Assembly (NCBI RefSeq): GCF_024449025.1 | Contig: NZ_JAHLKM010000004.1 | Coordinates: 112,523-176,522, forward strand | Reading direction: 5' to 3' | DNA: 64,000 nucleotides | Source of the DNA: Natronomonas aquatica | GTDB taxonomy: Archaea > Halobacteriota > Halobacteria > Halobacteriales > Haloarculaceae | Shown: piece after piece, positions 42,237 to 51,839 of the stretch | How positions within the stretch are numbered: position 1 is the first letter of the stretch | Layout: each line of letters starts with the position of its first letter | Made by a program: the position numbers and the translations under genes | The notes under the pieces: model-generated | What the model saw: only the letters and a program-made list of their open reading frames with translations | The model's database searches: none | Told to the model about the DNA's origin: nothing

Positions 42237-43511
42237 ATGGCAACGATAGACGGACGTTCGCTGTCGGAACTGCGACGCGACCTCCACCAGTACCCGGAAG
42301 CCGGCTGGCGGGAGTTCCGGACGACCGCGCTGGTGGCCGAAGCACTCGAGGAACGCGGGTACGAGCTCTCGATCGGATCCGACGCGGTCGATCCAGAGGA
42401 ACGGCTCGGCGTGCCGGAGGCCGACGAGATACAGCGGGCCAGAGAGCGAGCCATCGACGCGGGCGCCCCCGAGGAGTACGTCGAGCGGATGGGGACCGTG
42501 ACCGGCCTCGTCGCAGAGAAAACGTTCGGCGACGGGGAGCCGGTCGTCGGCGTCCGGGTCGACATGGACGCCCTCGAGATCACCGAATCGGGGGACGCGG
42601 ATCACCGTCCCCAGCGGGACGGCTTCGCCAGCCGCCACCCGGGCGAGATGCACGCCTGCGGCCACGACGGCCACACGAGTATCGGCGTCGGGGTCGCCCG
42701 GCGGCTCGATTCTGACAGCGATTTCACCGGGACGGTGAAGCTCTTCTTCCAGCCGGCCGAGGAGGGCGGGCGCGGCGGCCTCTCGATGAGCGAGACGGAC
42801 CACCTCGCGGACATCGATCACATCCTCGGGATCCATCTGGGGCTCGGCAACGGGACCGGGAAGATCATCGCGGGGTACGACCAGCCGCTCCCGAACGCGA
42901 AGCTCGACGTCGAGTTCCGCGGCGCGTCGGCCCACGCCGGACAGGCGCCCAACGAGGGGCGCAACGCGCTGCAGGCGGCGACGGCGGCGATACAGAACCT
43001 CTATGCGATCCCCCGCCACGAAGAGGGGGCCACCCGGATCAACGTCGGCAGCGTCGAGTCGCCGAACGTCCACAACGTGATCTCCGATCTCGCCCGGATG
43101 CGCCTCGAGGTCCGCGGCGGGGCCCCCGAACTGAGCGAGTACATGCTCGATTCGGCGGAACGGATCGTCGAACACGCCGCCGGAATGCACGACGTCGAGT
43201 ACGAGACGTCGCTGTACGGCAAGACGACGACCTTCGAGGCCGACGAGGGCATCGTTTCGACCGTCGCGGAGGCGGCCCGATCGGTTGGGTCGGTCACGGA
43301 CGTCGTCGAACGGGAACCGATGACGGCCAGCGAGGACGTTTCGTATCTGATCAGGCGGGTACAGGAGGAAGGCGGCGAGGGGACGTTCGTCTGTATCGGG
43401 ACTGACCACCCCTCGGGGCACCACACCCCGCGGTTCGACATCGACGAGGAATCGATCGAGATCGGCGTCGACGTCGTCGTCGGGACCCTCGAGGCGATCG
43501 CCTCGGACTGA
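42237..43511 (+). CDS. M20-family amidohydrolase, AbgA-like
   Basis: A 424-residue M20D metallopeptidase. Its N-terminus LRRDLHQYPEAGWREFRTTA and the extra helical insertion (residues 45-85) resemble p-aminobenzoyl-glutamate hydrolase subunit A more than ordinary IAA-amino acid hydrolases. Metal ligands are in VRVDMDALE, HACGHDGHTS, and FFQPAEEGGRGG; the dimerisation lid has SAHAGQAPNEGRNAL, and the last His is in GHHTP. It would release glutamate or another amino acid from N-acyl conjugates in the cytoplasm. No partner AbgB or transporter is adjacent. Confidence 0.88.
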   Translation: MATIDGRSLSELRRDLHQYPEAGWREFRTTALVAEALEERGYELSIGSDAVDPEERLGVPEADEIQRARERAIDAGAPEEYVERMGTVTGLVAEKTFGDGEPVVGVRVDMDALEITESGDADHRPQRDGFASRHPGEMHACGHDGHTSIGVGVARRLDSDSDFTGTVKLFFQPAEEGGRGGLSMSETDHLADIDHILGIHLGLGNGTGKIIAGYDQPLPNAKLDVEFRGASAHAGQAPNEGRNALQAATAAIQNLYAIPRHEEGATRINVGSVESPNVHNVISDLARMRLEVRGGAPELSEYMLDSAERIVEHAAGMHDVEYETSLYGKTTTFEADEGIVSTVAEAARSVGSVTDVVEREPMTASEDVSYLIRRVQEEGGEGTFVCIGTDHPSGHHTPRFDIDEESIEIGVDVVVGTLEAIASD

Positions 43512-43520
43512 AGCCCCTGC

Positions 43521-44321
43521 TCACCCTCCCATGCCGCCGAGCGGCTGGTAGTGCGGCAACATCGGGTGGGGAATGTAGATCCCGAGAGCCATCAGCCCGT
43601 GGGCAAACAGCACGTAACCGAGCGCGAGGAAGGCGACGCCGAGAACCCGGTGGAGCCGGCGCCGGTGGACCGCGTCGACGGCCTCGACGAGCGTCCCGTA
43701 GACGAAGACGGCCGGGATGGTCCCGATCCCGAGCGACGCCAGGGCGACGGCGCCCGAGAGGGCCGACCCGGTCGCGAAAGCGAACAGGTAGGCGGGATAG
43801 AGGATCGGACACGGGAGCAACCCATGGAGCGCCCCCAGCCCGACGATCCCCGGGCCGTTCACGTAGCCGTGGATCCGGGCGACGATCCAGTTCGTCACCC
43901 GGCCGACGCCGGGGATCTCGATCCCGGCCGTACCGCCGCCGAGGAGGTACTTCCCGCCGGCAACGATGACGAACAGACCGACCGCGATGCCGACGACGCC
44001 CCGGAGGGGGTCGGCCGCCGCCGTCAGTTGCTCGGCGGTGACGAAGACCGCCCCGCCGAGCGCGCCGAAGGCCGCACCCAAAAGCGTATAGCTCGTCGCC
44101 CGCCCGACGTTGAACAGCGCGTGCTGTCGCACCTCGTACAGCGACAGGTGGGCCCGCCGGTCCCGCCGCGTTTTCCTCGCCGTCCCGCCGTCGGATCGGG
44201 GCTCCATCCGCTCCGAGTACATCGTGACGAGCGGGCCGCACATCCCGATACAGTGGGCTCCGCCGAGCAGCCCGATGGCGAGGAACAAAAGCACGTCGAC
44301 GCGGAGGATGGCTTCGAGCAT
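43521..44321 (-). CDS. TauE/SafE-like (UreH-type) membrane protein
   Basis: A 266-residue, six-span membrane protein. GGAHCIGMCGPLVTMY near residue 20 and GLLPCPILYPAYLFAF near 170 are the cysteine/proline motifs of the sulfite-exporter-like group often encoded with cbb3 oxidases and copper ATPases. A hydrophilic Arg-rich loop (residues 42-62) separates the first spans. It may move copper or another metal/thiol. It lies 3 kb beyond the denitrification island; no palindrome copy precedes it. Confidence 0.82.
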   Translation of the reverse strand: MLEAILRVDVLLFLAIGLLGGAHCIGMCGPLVTMYSERMEPRSDGGTARKTRRDRRAHLSLYEVRQHALFNVGRATSYTLLGAAFGALGGAVFVTAEQLTAAADPLRGVVGIAVGLFVIVAGGKYLLGGGTAGIEIPGVGRVTNWIVARIHGYVNGPGIVGLGALHGLLPCPILYPAYLFAFATGSALSGAVALASLGIGTIPAVFVYGTLVEAVDAVHRRRLHRVLGVAFLALGYVLFAHGLMALGIYIPHPMLPHYQPLGGMGG

Positions 44322-44435
44322 TCCGGTACGGATCGCGCTTGGGGGCCGACGTCATTAGCGGTTCTGGTACGAGCGACAAACGTCGTCGGCGGAGTCGCTA
44401 CGTTTTTTATGCGACGGCCTCGATTGCCACCGAGT

Positions 44436-45221
44436 ATGACTGGACTACTCGATCACACGATGATCCGGGTCACCGATCTCGAAGAATCGGTCGACTGGTA
44501 CGAGACGCACCTGGACTACGAGGAGAAAGACCGCCACGAGGCCGAGGACTTCACCATCGTCTACATGGGTCCCGAGGACATGGGCGACAGCGAGGCGATG
44601 TTGGAGCTGACGAGCAACGAGGGCCAGGACGAACTCGAGATCGGCGACGCGTGGGGCCACATCGCGGTCCGCGTCCGCGATCTGGAAGACGCCTACGAGA
44701 AACTGATGGAGGGAGGCGTCGACGATTACCGCGATCCCGAGTCCTGCGGCGGCCGGTACGCCTTCGTGAAGGACCCCGACGGCCACGAGATCGAACTCGT
44801 ACTCCGGGAGGAGGGATCGCTCTGGAGCCTCGATCACACGATGATCAGAGTCGAGAACGCCGACGAGGCGATCGGCTACTGGGTCCGGAAGTTCGAGTAC
44901 GCCGACACGCGACGCTGGGAGGCGGACACCTTCGCGAACTTCTTCGTCGAACCCGAAGACGCCCCCGATGAGGCGATGAGCCTCGAGTTGACGTACAACT
45001 ACGACGGCCGGAGCTACACCCACGGCGACGGCTGGGGGCATCTGTGTGTCCGCGTCGACGACCTCGACGAGGACTTCGATGAACTGACGCTGCGGGAGGT
45101 CCCCGTCGACCGGGATCCCGAGGCGTGCGACGACCGCTATGCCTTCGTCGAGGACTTCGAGGGCCACGAGATCGAGTTGTTAGAGCGCGACCCGAACGCC
45201 GAGTCGCTGTTTTCCTTCTAG
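44436..45221 (+). CDS. Double VOC-domain protein (glyoxalase I-like)
   Basis: A 261-residue protein made of two VOC (glyoxalase/extradiol dioxygenase) repeats. Repeat 1 runs LLDHTMIRVTDLEESVDWYE to DPDGHEIELV; repeat 2 runs SLDHTMIRVENADEAIGYWV to FEGHEIELLE. Metal-ligand His/Glu positions are kept in both. Single-domain lactoylglutathione lyase is about 140 residues, so this is a tandem fusion. Haloarchaea lack glutathione, so the hemithioacetal substrate is uncertain. The ATG at 44436 is chosen (MTGLLDHT). Confidence 0.88.
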   Translation: MTGLLDHTMIRVTDLEESVDWYETHLDYEEKDRHEAEDFTIVYMGPEDMGDSEAMLELTSNEGQDELEIGDAWGHIAVRVRDLEDAYEKLMEGGVDDYRDPESCGGRYAFVKDPDGHEIELVLREEGSLWSLDHTMIRVENADEAIGYWVRKFEYADTRRWEADTFANFFVEPEDAPDEAMSLELTYNYDGRSYTHGDGWGHLCVRVDDLDEDFDELTLREVPVDRDPEACDDRYAFVEDFEGHEIELLERDPNAESLFSF

Positions 45222-45314
45222 GCCTTTTCTCTTTTCTCCGCGTTTTCCCGGTATTAACCGCGATGTCCGGACGGCGAAGCGGCATATTTATCAGCGTGGT
45301 TGTGAAGTACACCC

Positions 45315-46097
45315 ATGGTCGAACACTCCGCTTACGAGAGTCTCACCGTCGACGTCGACGACCGCGTCGCGACCATCGAGTTCCACCGACCGGAGAAGTA
45401 CAACGCGTTGAACAACGACGTCATGCTGGATCTCCGGCGGGCGTTCGACGCGATCGAACTCGACCGGGACATCGAGGCGGTGATCATCACGGGCGAGGGC
45501 GAGGACGCCTTCTCGGCCGGCGCGGACATCACCGAGTATGCGGGGCCCACAGAGGAGCACGACCCGCGACAGAAGCGGAGACAGGAGCTTTTTTACGGGA
45601 TGTACCGCCGACCGCTGGACTGTCACGCCCCCGTCATCGCGAAGATCAACGGCTACTGTGTGGGTGGCGGGCTCATCGTCGCGATGTACTGTGATCTCCG
45701 GGTCGCCGTCGAGGACGCCAAGTTCGGCGTCCCGGTGGCCGACATCGGGCAGATCCCGACCGGCGGGTCGACGCGACGCGCCATCGAACTCGTCGGGGAA
45801 GCGAAGGCAAAAGAGCTCGTTTACACGGCGGACTACATCGACGCCGAGGAGGCCGAAACGATCGGACTCATCAACCACGCGGTCGCCCGCGAGGAACTCG
45901 ATACGACCGTCGAGGGGATCGTCGAACGGATCAAAGAGACCGGAACGGAGGCGGTGAAGAACTCGAAACGGGCGCTGAACTACGGGGCGGGGGCGTCGAA
46001 CCTCGAGGACGCTCGAGAACTCGAGGCCGAGGTCTGGTGGGAACAGTTCGCGACCGAGGAACGGCGGCGGCTCGTCGACGAATTCAACGAATCGTAG
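45315..46097 (+). CDS. Enoyl-CoA hydratase/isomerase family protein
   Basis: A 260-residue crotonase. The oxyanion-hole segments are AFSAGADITEY and the CVGGGLIVAMYCDLRVA region; the catalytic Glu pair of hydratases is partly changed (the GG-x-x-D-x position reads ADIGQIPTGGSTRR). The C-terminal helix bundle is normal. Roles are fatty-acid or amino-acid breakdown. No other beta-oxidation gene adjoins; an acyl-CoA dehydrogenase is encoded at 62.2 kb. Confidence 0.9.
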   Translation: MVEHSAYESLTVDVDDRVATIEFHRPEKYNALNNDVMLDLRRAFDAIELDRDIEAVIITGEGEDAFSAGADITEYAGPTEEHDPRQKRRQELFYGMYRRPLDCHAPVIAKINGYCVGGGLIVAMYCDLRVAVEDAKFGVPVADIGQIPTGGSTRRAIELVGEAKAKELVYTADYIDAEEAETIGLINHAVAREELDTTVEGIVERIKETGTEAVKNSKRALNYGAGASNLEDARELEAEVWWEQFATEERRRLVDEFNES

Positions 46098-46191
46098 GCT
46101 CCGGCGTCGGCGCCACGGGAAACCGTCGGCCGCCCGTGGTGTTCTTCTATTCTAGGAAAATTTCTAAACGCTGGGGCTGTCAATCCAGCGC

Positions 46192-47298
46192 ATGGAACGC
46201 CGACGGCTACTGTTTTTAGTGGTGTTGGTCGTCGTTTTAACTGGGTGTGGTGGGGTGTCGGATGCACCTTCCGAACCGGGGACGATTGACAACAGTACGA
46301 ACGGCGTAAATAACCAGACGACAACTGATAGTGAACCCACAGAGCCCGAATCTTCGGACCGTGATGACGACACTAATGACGCGGTTACTGATGGCGAAGA
46401 TACTGATGATGCGGTTACTGATGATGGAGATGCTGACGACTCGTTGCCAACTGATGCTAATGATGATTCCAGTACAGATGATGTCAATCCGAGGAATCCG
46501 TACGGAAAAGACGAACTGGCTGTCTACGTTGATACCGAGGCCGAAAAGCGAGAGGTCTCTAGTGAGATCGAGGATGCGCTTGCATACTGGGAAGACAACG
46601 CCGATGAACACGTCCGTTATGAAATTGCATACACACAGGTCGAGCAACCGGCCAATGCTGACGTACATGTCAAATTTGAGAATGTGACATCCTGTGGGAC
46701 GAGCGACACTGATCGTGGCCAAATTAATGGCTGTGCGGATCTGGTTGAATCAGGCCCAGTTGATACGGCTGAAATCAGCATCCAGACTGAGATCACGCGG
46801 CCGATTTTAGAATGGACGCTCAAGCACGAACTAGGTCATTCACTTGGACTCGCGCACAACGAGGGTCCAAGAGATTTGATGGCGCCGAAAACGCCGAAAT
46901 ATCACGAGCAAGAAACGACCAAGATTCACATCAAGAACGACGCCAATATTGAGACGCGATTGGTTGAAGAGGAGGTCACGAAGGCTCTTGATTACTTTAC
47001 CGATGAAGAAAACGTCGAGAAGGAGCCGCTGAATTACGAGCAGGTTGGTGAAGTTGATCAAGCGCATCTTATAATCACTTATTCGAACAAGCCGGGTATC
47101 TGCGATATTTCGGGTGGATCATGTATCCGAGAAGGCGAATACGAGGCACAGACCGGGATCTACGTCGAAAACACGCGAAACCGGGACACGCTTGCGTATC
47201 ATGTCGGTTACTGGCTAGCCGGCGATTATTTCGACGAACGGCCTGAAGAGTTCAATACCGACTCGTATGAAGAACGAAAGCAGTGGCCCTCTGAATGA
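46192..47298 (+). CDS. Metzincin-like zinc metalloprotease lipoprotein, low G+C
   Basis: A 368-residue secreted lipoprotein. MERRRLLFLVVLVVVLTGC gives a signal peptide with lipobox C19. A Thr/Asp-rich spacer with imperfect DDAVTD repeats (residues 40-97) follows. The protease core is residues 105-235, with zinc motif HELGHSLGLAH (H212, E213, H216, H222) and a following DLM Met-turn candidate at 230. A second beta-rich domain (245-360) with three cysteines is unassigned. The DNA is clearly lower in G+C than its neighbours, with AT-rich flanks, indicating recent transfer. Confidence 0.8.
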   Translation: MERRRLLFLVVLVVVLTGCGGVSDAPSEPGTIDNSTNGVNNQTTTDSEPTEPESSDRDDDTNDAVTDGEDTDDAVTDDGDADDSLPTDANDDSSTDDVNPRNPYGKDELAVYVDTEAEKREVSSEIEDALAYWEDNADEHVRYEIAYTQVEQPANADVHVKFENVTSCGTSDTDRGQINGCADLVESGPVDTAEISIQTEITRPILEWTLKHELGHSLGLAHNEGPRDLMAPKTPKYHEQETTKIHIKNDANIETRLVEEEVTKALDYFTDEENVEKEPLNYEQVGEVDQAHLIITYSNKPGICDISGGSCIREGEYEAQTGIYVENTRNRDTLAYHVGYWLAGDYFDERPEEFNTDSYEERKQWPSE

Positions 47299-47397
47299 AA
47301 GTCTAGTATATTTGTCTGGGTTTGTTCGACATACAACGGCACTCGAGCGATCAGATCGGCCGGAACGTTTTCAGTCGGATCGCCTTTTACCGAATAC

Positions 47398-48252
47398 ATG
47401 CGACGCCGCCAGTTTCTCGCGAGCGGAACAGCCCTCCTCTCGGTCGTCGTCGCCGGCTGTGGCCACCCGTCGGTCGTCTTGGATCTGGACGAAGCGACGG
47501 CCGGCGATATCGCCGACAAAGTTTCGGCGAGAGCCGACCCCGGATCGGAAGAGCATACGGTCGTGACGTCGGCGATTGAGAACGGATCGAGCACCCGGAC
47601 CGGTCGGTACGAACTCTTCGATCGGACCGATACGGTCCGTGTCGGGGACGCCTTCTATACGGTCTCGGAGACGCGCCTCGAGAGCAGCGAGGTCACGGTT
47701 TATGAGGTCCTCGTGGATTTCGACCCGGAGGATGCGACGCCGGATCTCGGCGAGATCGAGTACGCTGATCTCCCGGAGACGGATCGCCAGCGACTCGAGC
47801 CGATCATCTCGGAGGATCCACCCCAGCAGGAGGGATACGACATCGGGATCGGGTACGGTACCGCCGAGGAAGTCGGCAACGGATCGGTGTTCGTCCCGGA
47901 ACGGCAGTACGATATCGTCGTCCACGACGGGACCCGGTATCGGATCGCGGTCGATTCACGAACCGCGCCGCAGGCCGAGTACCGATACGAGGTGACGGAG
48001 GTCGCCCCCGACGTCGAGACGTTCGCCGAGCAGGTCCGATCGCAGTACCTCTTTAGGCTTTCGGGTCTCTCGGCGGCCGAACGCGAGGTAATCGAGGCGG
48101 CGATCGACGGTGGCTACTTCGAGGACGACGAGGCGTTCCGATCGGTGACCGACCGGATCCGCGAACACGAGGGACTCGAGGTCGACGACTTTTACGGGAC
48201 GTGGCTCTACGAGTACGAAACCGTCGAGTATCTCACCTACGTCGAGTGGTGA
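47398..48252 (+). CDS. Haloarchaeal lipoprotein of unknown function
   Basis: A 284-residue secreted protein with signal RRRQFLASGTALLSVVVAGC and lipobox C21. The mature part is beta-rich and acidic, with repeated tyrosine-containing strands (YDIVVHDGTRYRIAV, YRYEVTEVAPDVETF) and a C-terminal helical segment (LSAAEREVIEAAIDGGYFED). No catalytic motif is visible. Normal G+C, unlike the preceding protease. The two are separated by 99 bases and may not be an operon. Confidence 0.75.
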   Translation: MRRRQFLASGTALLSVVVAGCGHPSVVLDLDEATAGDIADKVSARADPGSEEHTVVTSAIENGSSTRTGRYELFDRTDTVRVGDAFYTVSETRLESSEVTVYEVLVDFDPEDATPDLGEIEYADLPETDRQRLEPIISEDPPQQEGYDIGIGYGTAEEVGNGSVFVPERQYDIVVHDGTRYRIAVDSRTAPQAEYRYEVTEVAPDVETFAEQVRSQYLFRLSGLSAAEREVIEAAIDGGYFEDDEAFRSVTDRIREHEGLEVDDFYGTWLYEYETVEYLTYVEW

Positions 48253-48263
48253 TCGAGCCGGCG

Positions 48264-48758
48264 CTATTCGATGGTCATGGTGACGGTTTCGGTCTGTTGG
48301 TCGTTCAGTCGTACCTCGATCTCGTACTCGCCGGATTCGGAGGGATTGTCGGTCGCCGGATACCGAACGACGACTGCATCGCCCTCCTCGAGGGTATAAC
48401 CGGTATCGAGTGTGACGTCGAAGGAGTACTCGTTGTTGTTGACGCCGCTGATGTGGGTCTCGTCGAACGTGCGATCGAGGTCGCCGTCGCCGTCGGTGTC
48501 GACGCCGATCGTGACCGCCCCGTGTTGAGCCGATCCGACGGTGAAATTATCCCGAGGACACGTCGCACCGATCGCCGCGAATTCCGACCCGCCCGTGGTT
48601 TCCTCGGCGGTGATCCGGAGCGTCTGGTTGACGCCCGTGGCGCCGGGGCTGGGGTTTTCGGTCGAGATCTGCTCGTCGGAAACCGTCGACCCGTCCCCGT
48701 TCGACTGCCCGGTCGGGAGCGCAGAGCAGCCGGTCAGTGCGATCATTCCTATTGACAT
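48264..48758 (-). CDS. Small lipoprotein with truncated signal peptide
   Basis: From the ATG at 48758 the product is 164 residues: MSIGMIALTGCSALPTG, then a beta-sandwich (LRITAEETTGGSEFAAIGATC, DTDGDGDLDRTFDETH, YEIEVRLNDQQTETVTMTIE). The lipobox LTGC is present but the usual Arg-containing n-region of a signal peptide is missing. The coding start coincides with the edge of an IS200/IS605-type terminal palindrome (48755-48790). The true 5' end was probably lost or replaced by that element, so secretion may be impaired. No family is recognised. Confidence 0.6.
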   Translation of the reverse strand: MSIGMIALTGCSALPTGQSNGDGSTVSDEQISTENPSPGATGVNQTLRITAEETTGGSEFAAIGATCPRDNFTVGSAQHGAVTIGVDTDGDGDLDRTFDETHISGVNNNEYSFDVTLDTGYTLEEGDAVVVRYPATDNPSESGEYEIEVRLNDQQTETVTMTIE

Positions 48759-48790
48759 CCTCCCCGCGCTGAAGCGCGAGGCTTTCTCCT
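48755..48790 (-). mobile_element. Solo IS200/IS605-type end (palindrome remnant)
   Basis: CATCCTCCCCGCGCTGAAG then CGCGAGGCTTTCTCC has the hairpin CGCGCT-GA-AGCGCG (48765-48778) with outer CCTC/GAGG. This is the characteristic subterminal palindrome of haloarchaeal IS200/IS605 elements and their transposase-less derivatives. No tnpA or tnpB is nearby. Orientation is uncertain. Confidence 0.7.
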
Positions 48791-48930
48791 CAATTCTCCG
48801 TAAGTTTGGTGGCCGTCCGGTGGAGCCGAGACCGGCTTCGACGTTCGGCGCTCCTCCGGGTCGCCGTCGCATGAGAGCCGTCTCCGGGGTCGACGATACA
48901 TTTAATCCAACGTGCCGAAACGATACGGCC

Positions 48931-49821
48931 ATGTCCGGAACTGACCGCACGATCGGGTTCATCGGGCTCGGGATCATGGGGAAACCGGCGTCGAAGAACC
49001 TCGTCGACGCCGGCTACGAACTGATCGTCAACGACGTTCGCGAGGAGCCGGTCGCGGAACTGGAAGCGTACGGGGCGGAATCGAGAGCGACGCCGAGGGA
49101 GGTGACGGCCGACGCCGACGTCGTGATCACGTTCCTGCCTGAGGGAAAACACGTTCGCGAGGTGGCACTCGGTGAGGAGGGGGTCATCGAGGGCGCCGAA
49201 CCGGGGGAGGTGTACATCGACATGAGTACGATCGGTCCCAGCGCCATCCGCGAGGTCGCCGAGGAACTCGACGCGGCGGGTGTCGAGACGATCGACGCCC
49301 CGGTCAGCGGCTCCGAAGAGGGCGCCAGAGAGGCCTGGATGAGCATCATGATCGGCGGCGAGGAGGAGGCGGTCGCGGCCCACCGGGATCTCTTCGAGGT
49401 GATGGGCGGCAACGTCGTCCACGTCGGGGCGACCGGAGCGGGACAGGTCGCGAAGGTCTGTAACAACATGATCGTCGCGGCGGAGGTGACGAGCCTGGCC
49501 GAGGCGCTCGTGTTCGCCGAGAAGGCCGGGATCGACCAAGGGAACCTGATCGAGGCGATACGCGGCGGCGCCGCACAGACGTGGGCGCTGGATACGCGGG
49601 CCGAGGGGATGATCGACGGGGAGTTCGAGCCGGGGTTTTTCGCGTCCTATATGTACAAGGACCTCCGTATCGCCACGAACGACGGCGAGGAGTACGGCGC
49701 TCCACAGCTGATCACCGCGACCAACCACGAACTGTTCAAATCCCTAGAGGAGCAAGGGTACGGCGATCTGGATTTCTCCGGCGTGATGCGACTCTACGAG
49801 GATCTAGCGGGGATCGAATAG
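48931..49821 (+). CDS. 3-hydroxyisobutyrate/tartronate-semialdehyde-type dehydrogenase
   Basis: A 296-residue beta-hydroxyacid dehydrogenase. The NAD(P) motif GFIGLGIMGKPASKNL starts at residue 9, the substrate loop DAPVSGSEEGA near 120, and the catalytic lysine in GAGQVAKVCNNM near 170. The family includes 3-hydroxyisobutyrate dehydrogenase and 2-hydroxy-3-oxopropionate reductase; I cannot separate these. The ATG at 48931 fits the Rossmann start; a TTTAAT promoter lies about 30 bases upstream, so the transcript is probably leaderless. Confidence 0.92.
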   Translation: MSGTDRTIGFIGLGIMGKPASKNLVDAGYELIVNDVREEPVAELEAYGAESRATPREVTADADVVITFLPEGKHVREVALGEEGVIEGAEPGEVYIDMSTIGPSAIREVAEELDAAGVETIDAPVSGSEEGAREAWMSIMIGGEEEAVAAHRDLFEVMGGNVVHVGATGAGQVAKVCNNMIVAAEVTSLAEALVFAEKAGIDQGNLIEAIRGGAAQTWALDTRAEGMIDGEFEPGFFASYMYKDLRIATNDGEEYGAPQLITATNHELFKSLEEQGYGDLDFSGVMRLYEDLAGIE

Positions 49822-50025
49822 CGGCGAGTTGGATCGTCCCGATCGGACTCCCGTCGACAGCGCCGCGGAGACTGCTCGATTCGACCCCGAGACGTGTTCT
49901 GCGCCACCGTCGAATCAGAATCATTAAATGCTGATGAATTGCAACTACCAACCGGACGTAAAAAGTACGGCCCGTCTCGACCGGGAGCGGGTTACCTCAC
50001 GTACGAGACCGAATCTATTAGAACA

Positions 50026-51042
50026 ATGACAGACACGACTGACGAATTCACCACGACAGTGTACTACGAGGAGGACGCAGAACAGAAACATATCGAGGAC
50101 AAGACCGTCGCCATACTCGGATACGGCAGCCAGGGACACGCCCACGCGCTGAACCTACACGAGTCGGGCGTCGACGTGGTTGTCGGACTGCGACCCGACT
50201 CCTCTTCGCGATCCGACGCCGAGGACGCGGGCCTCGACGTTACGACGCCCGCCGAAGCCGCCAGCCAGGGGGACGTCGTCTCGCTGCTCATCCCCGATAC
50301 CGTCCAGCCGGACGTCTACGAGCAGGCCGTCGAGCCGAACCTCGAAGCCGGCGATACGCTGCAGTTCGCACACGGGTTCAACATCCACTACAACCAGATC
50401 CAGCCCCCCGAGGACGTCGACGTCACGATGGTCGCGCCGAAATCCCCCGGCCACCTGGTCCGGCGTAACTACGAGCGCGATCAGGGCACCCCGGCGCTGC
50501 TCGCCGTCTACCAGGACGCGACGGATGAAGCCGTCAACGAGGGACTTGCGTACGCGAAAGCCATCGGCTGTGCCCGGGCGGGCGTTCTGGAGACTACCTT
50601 CCAGGAGGAGGTCGAATCCGATCTCTTCGGCGAGCAGGCGATCCTCTGTGGCGGTATCACCTCGCTGGTCAAACACGGATACGAGACGCTCGTCGACAAC
50701 GGCTACAGCCCCGAAGCGGCGTACTTCGAGTGTCTGAACGAGATGAAACTCATCGTCGATCTGATGTACGAGGGCGGACTCGCCGAAATGTGGAACTCGG
50801 TCTCCGATACGGCCGAGTACGGCGGGCTCTCCCGTGGCGACGAAATCCTCGACGACCACGTCCGCGAGAACATGGAGGAGACGCTCGAACAGGTGCAGAA
50901 CGGCGAGTTCGCCCGCGAGTGGGTCCTGGAGAACAAGGCCAACCGCCCGGGATACACCCAGCTACGGGAGGCCGAAAAGAACCACGAGATCGAAGAGGTC
51001 GGCGAGCGGCTTCGCGCCCTCTTCGCCTGGAGCGACGAGTAG
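50026..51042 (+). CDS. ilvC: Ketol-acid reductoisomerase
   Basis: A 338-residue class I IlvC for branched-chain amino acid synthesis. [13 protein letters not shown] is the nucleotide motif, GLRPDSSSR the cofactor-specificity loop, AHGFNIHY and [10 protein letters not shown] active-site segments, and the C-terminal knot has [11 protein letters not shown] and EYGGLSRG. It stands alone, whereas haloarchaeal ilvC often follows ilvB-ilvN. The start ATG at 50026 is preceded by CTATTAGAACA. Confidence 0.97.
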   Translation: MTDTTDEFTTTVYYEEDAEQKHIEDKTVAILGYGSQGHAHALNLHESGVDVVVGLRPDSSSRSDAEDAGLDVTTPAEAASQGDVVSLLIPDTVQPDVYEQAVEPNLEAGDTLQFAHGFNIHYNQIQPPEDVDVTMVAPKSPGHLVRRNYERDQGTPALLAVYQDATDEAVNEGLAYAKAIGCARAGVLETTFQEEVESDLFGEQAILCGGITSLVKHGYETLVDNGYSPEAAYFECLNEMKLIVDLMYEGGLAEMWNSVSDTAEYGGLSRGDEILDDHVRENMEETLEQVQNGEFAREWVLENKANRPGYTQLREAEKNHEIEEVGERLRALFAWSDE

Positions 51043-51149
51043 AGCAACATCCTCCTGCGGTAACGAAACGATCGGCATACTGCCCTGTCGGAGCCGTCCC
51101 GACGACCGTCCGCCCTCTCCTCGGAGCCGGATCCCGATTCGTTCGGTAC

Positions 51150-51839
51150 TCACGGCCGATTCCGCGTCGATAGCACGTCGGGGAGCATCCCGAGCCCCGA
51201 GACGACGTGGTCCGGATCCGAACGCCGTGAGGGCTCCGCGTCGGCGTCGTCGCCGGCGAGCCACACCGATCGCACCCCGGCCGCGTTCGCGCCCGCGACG
51301 TCGGACCGAAGCGAGTTACCGACGTGGTAGCTCCGGGCGGGATCTGCCGAAAGCGCCGCGAGGGCGGCCTCGAAGGGGTCGGAACTCGGTTTTGCAGCGG
51401 TATCGTAGCCGGCGTGGACGACGACGTCGAAGGCGTCGTCGAGGCCGATCGTCTCGAGTTTTTTCGCCTGCATCTCGGGGGCACCGTTGGTGACGATCCC
51501 GACCGGAACGTCAGAACACGCCCCGAGAGCCGCCTCGACGCCGGGGAGCCGCTCGACGTTGCCGTGATCGCGCTCGTCGGCGTAGGCGCGTGCGACCCGA
51601 CGGCCCGCCCCGGGGGGATGGCCCTTCTCGGCCGCGATGGCGGCGAAACACCGCTCACGGAGATCAACCATCGACTCGCTCTCCTCGACGAACTCGGGGT
51701 ACCGGCCGTAGTACTCCTCGGCGGCGACGAACGGCTCGATCCCCGTCCGGTCGAAGGCGGCCGCGAGCAGCGACGCGCCCGAACGCCGGTACCGACAGAG
51801 CGTATCGTCGAGATCGAAGAGGACGGCGTCGGGGGTCAT
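51150..51839 (-). CDS. HAD-superfamily hydrolase
   Basis: A 229-residue HAD phosphatase. Motif I is DAVLFDLDDTLCRY, motif II VGIVTNGAPE, motif III Lys in DTAAKPSSDPF and motif IV GNSLRSDVAGANAAG. The C1 cap is inserted after motif I, as in the phosphoglycolate phosphatase/haloacid dehalogenase group. Substrate unknown. It lies 72 bases downstream of the aminotransferase on the same strand and could be co-transcribed. Confidence 0.9.
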   Translation of the reverse strand: MTPDAVLFDLDDTLCRYRRSGASLLAAAFDRTGIEPFVAAEEYYGRYPEFVEESESMVDLRERCFAAIAAEKGHPPGAGRRVARAYADERDHGNVERLPGVEAALGACSDVPVGIVTNGAPEMQAKKLETIGLDDAFDVVVHAGYDTAAKPSSDPFEAALAALSADPARSYHVGNSLRSDVAGANAAGVRSVWLAGDDADAEPSRRSDPDHVVSGLGMLPDVLSTRNRP

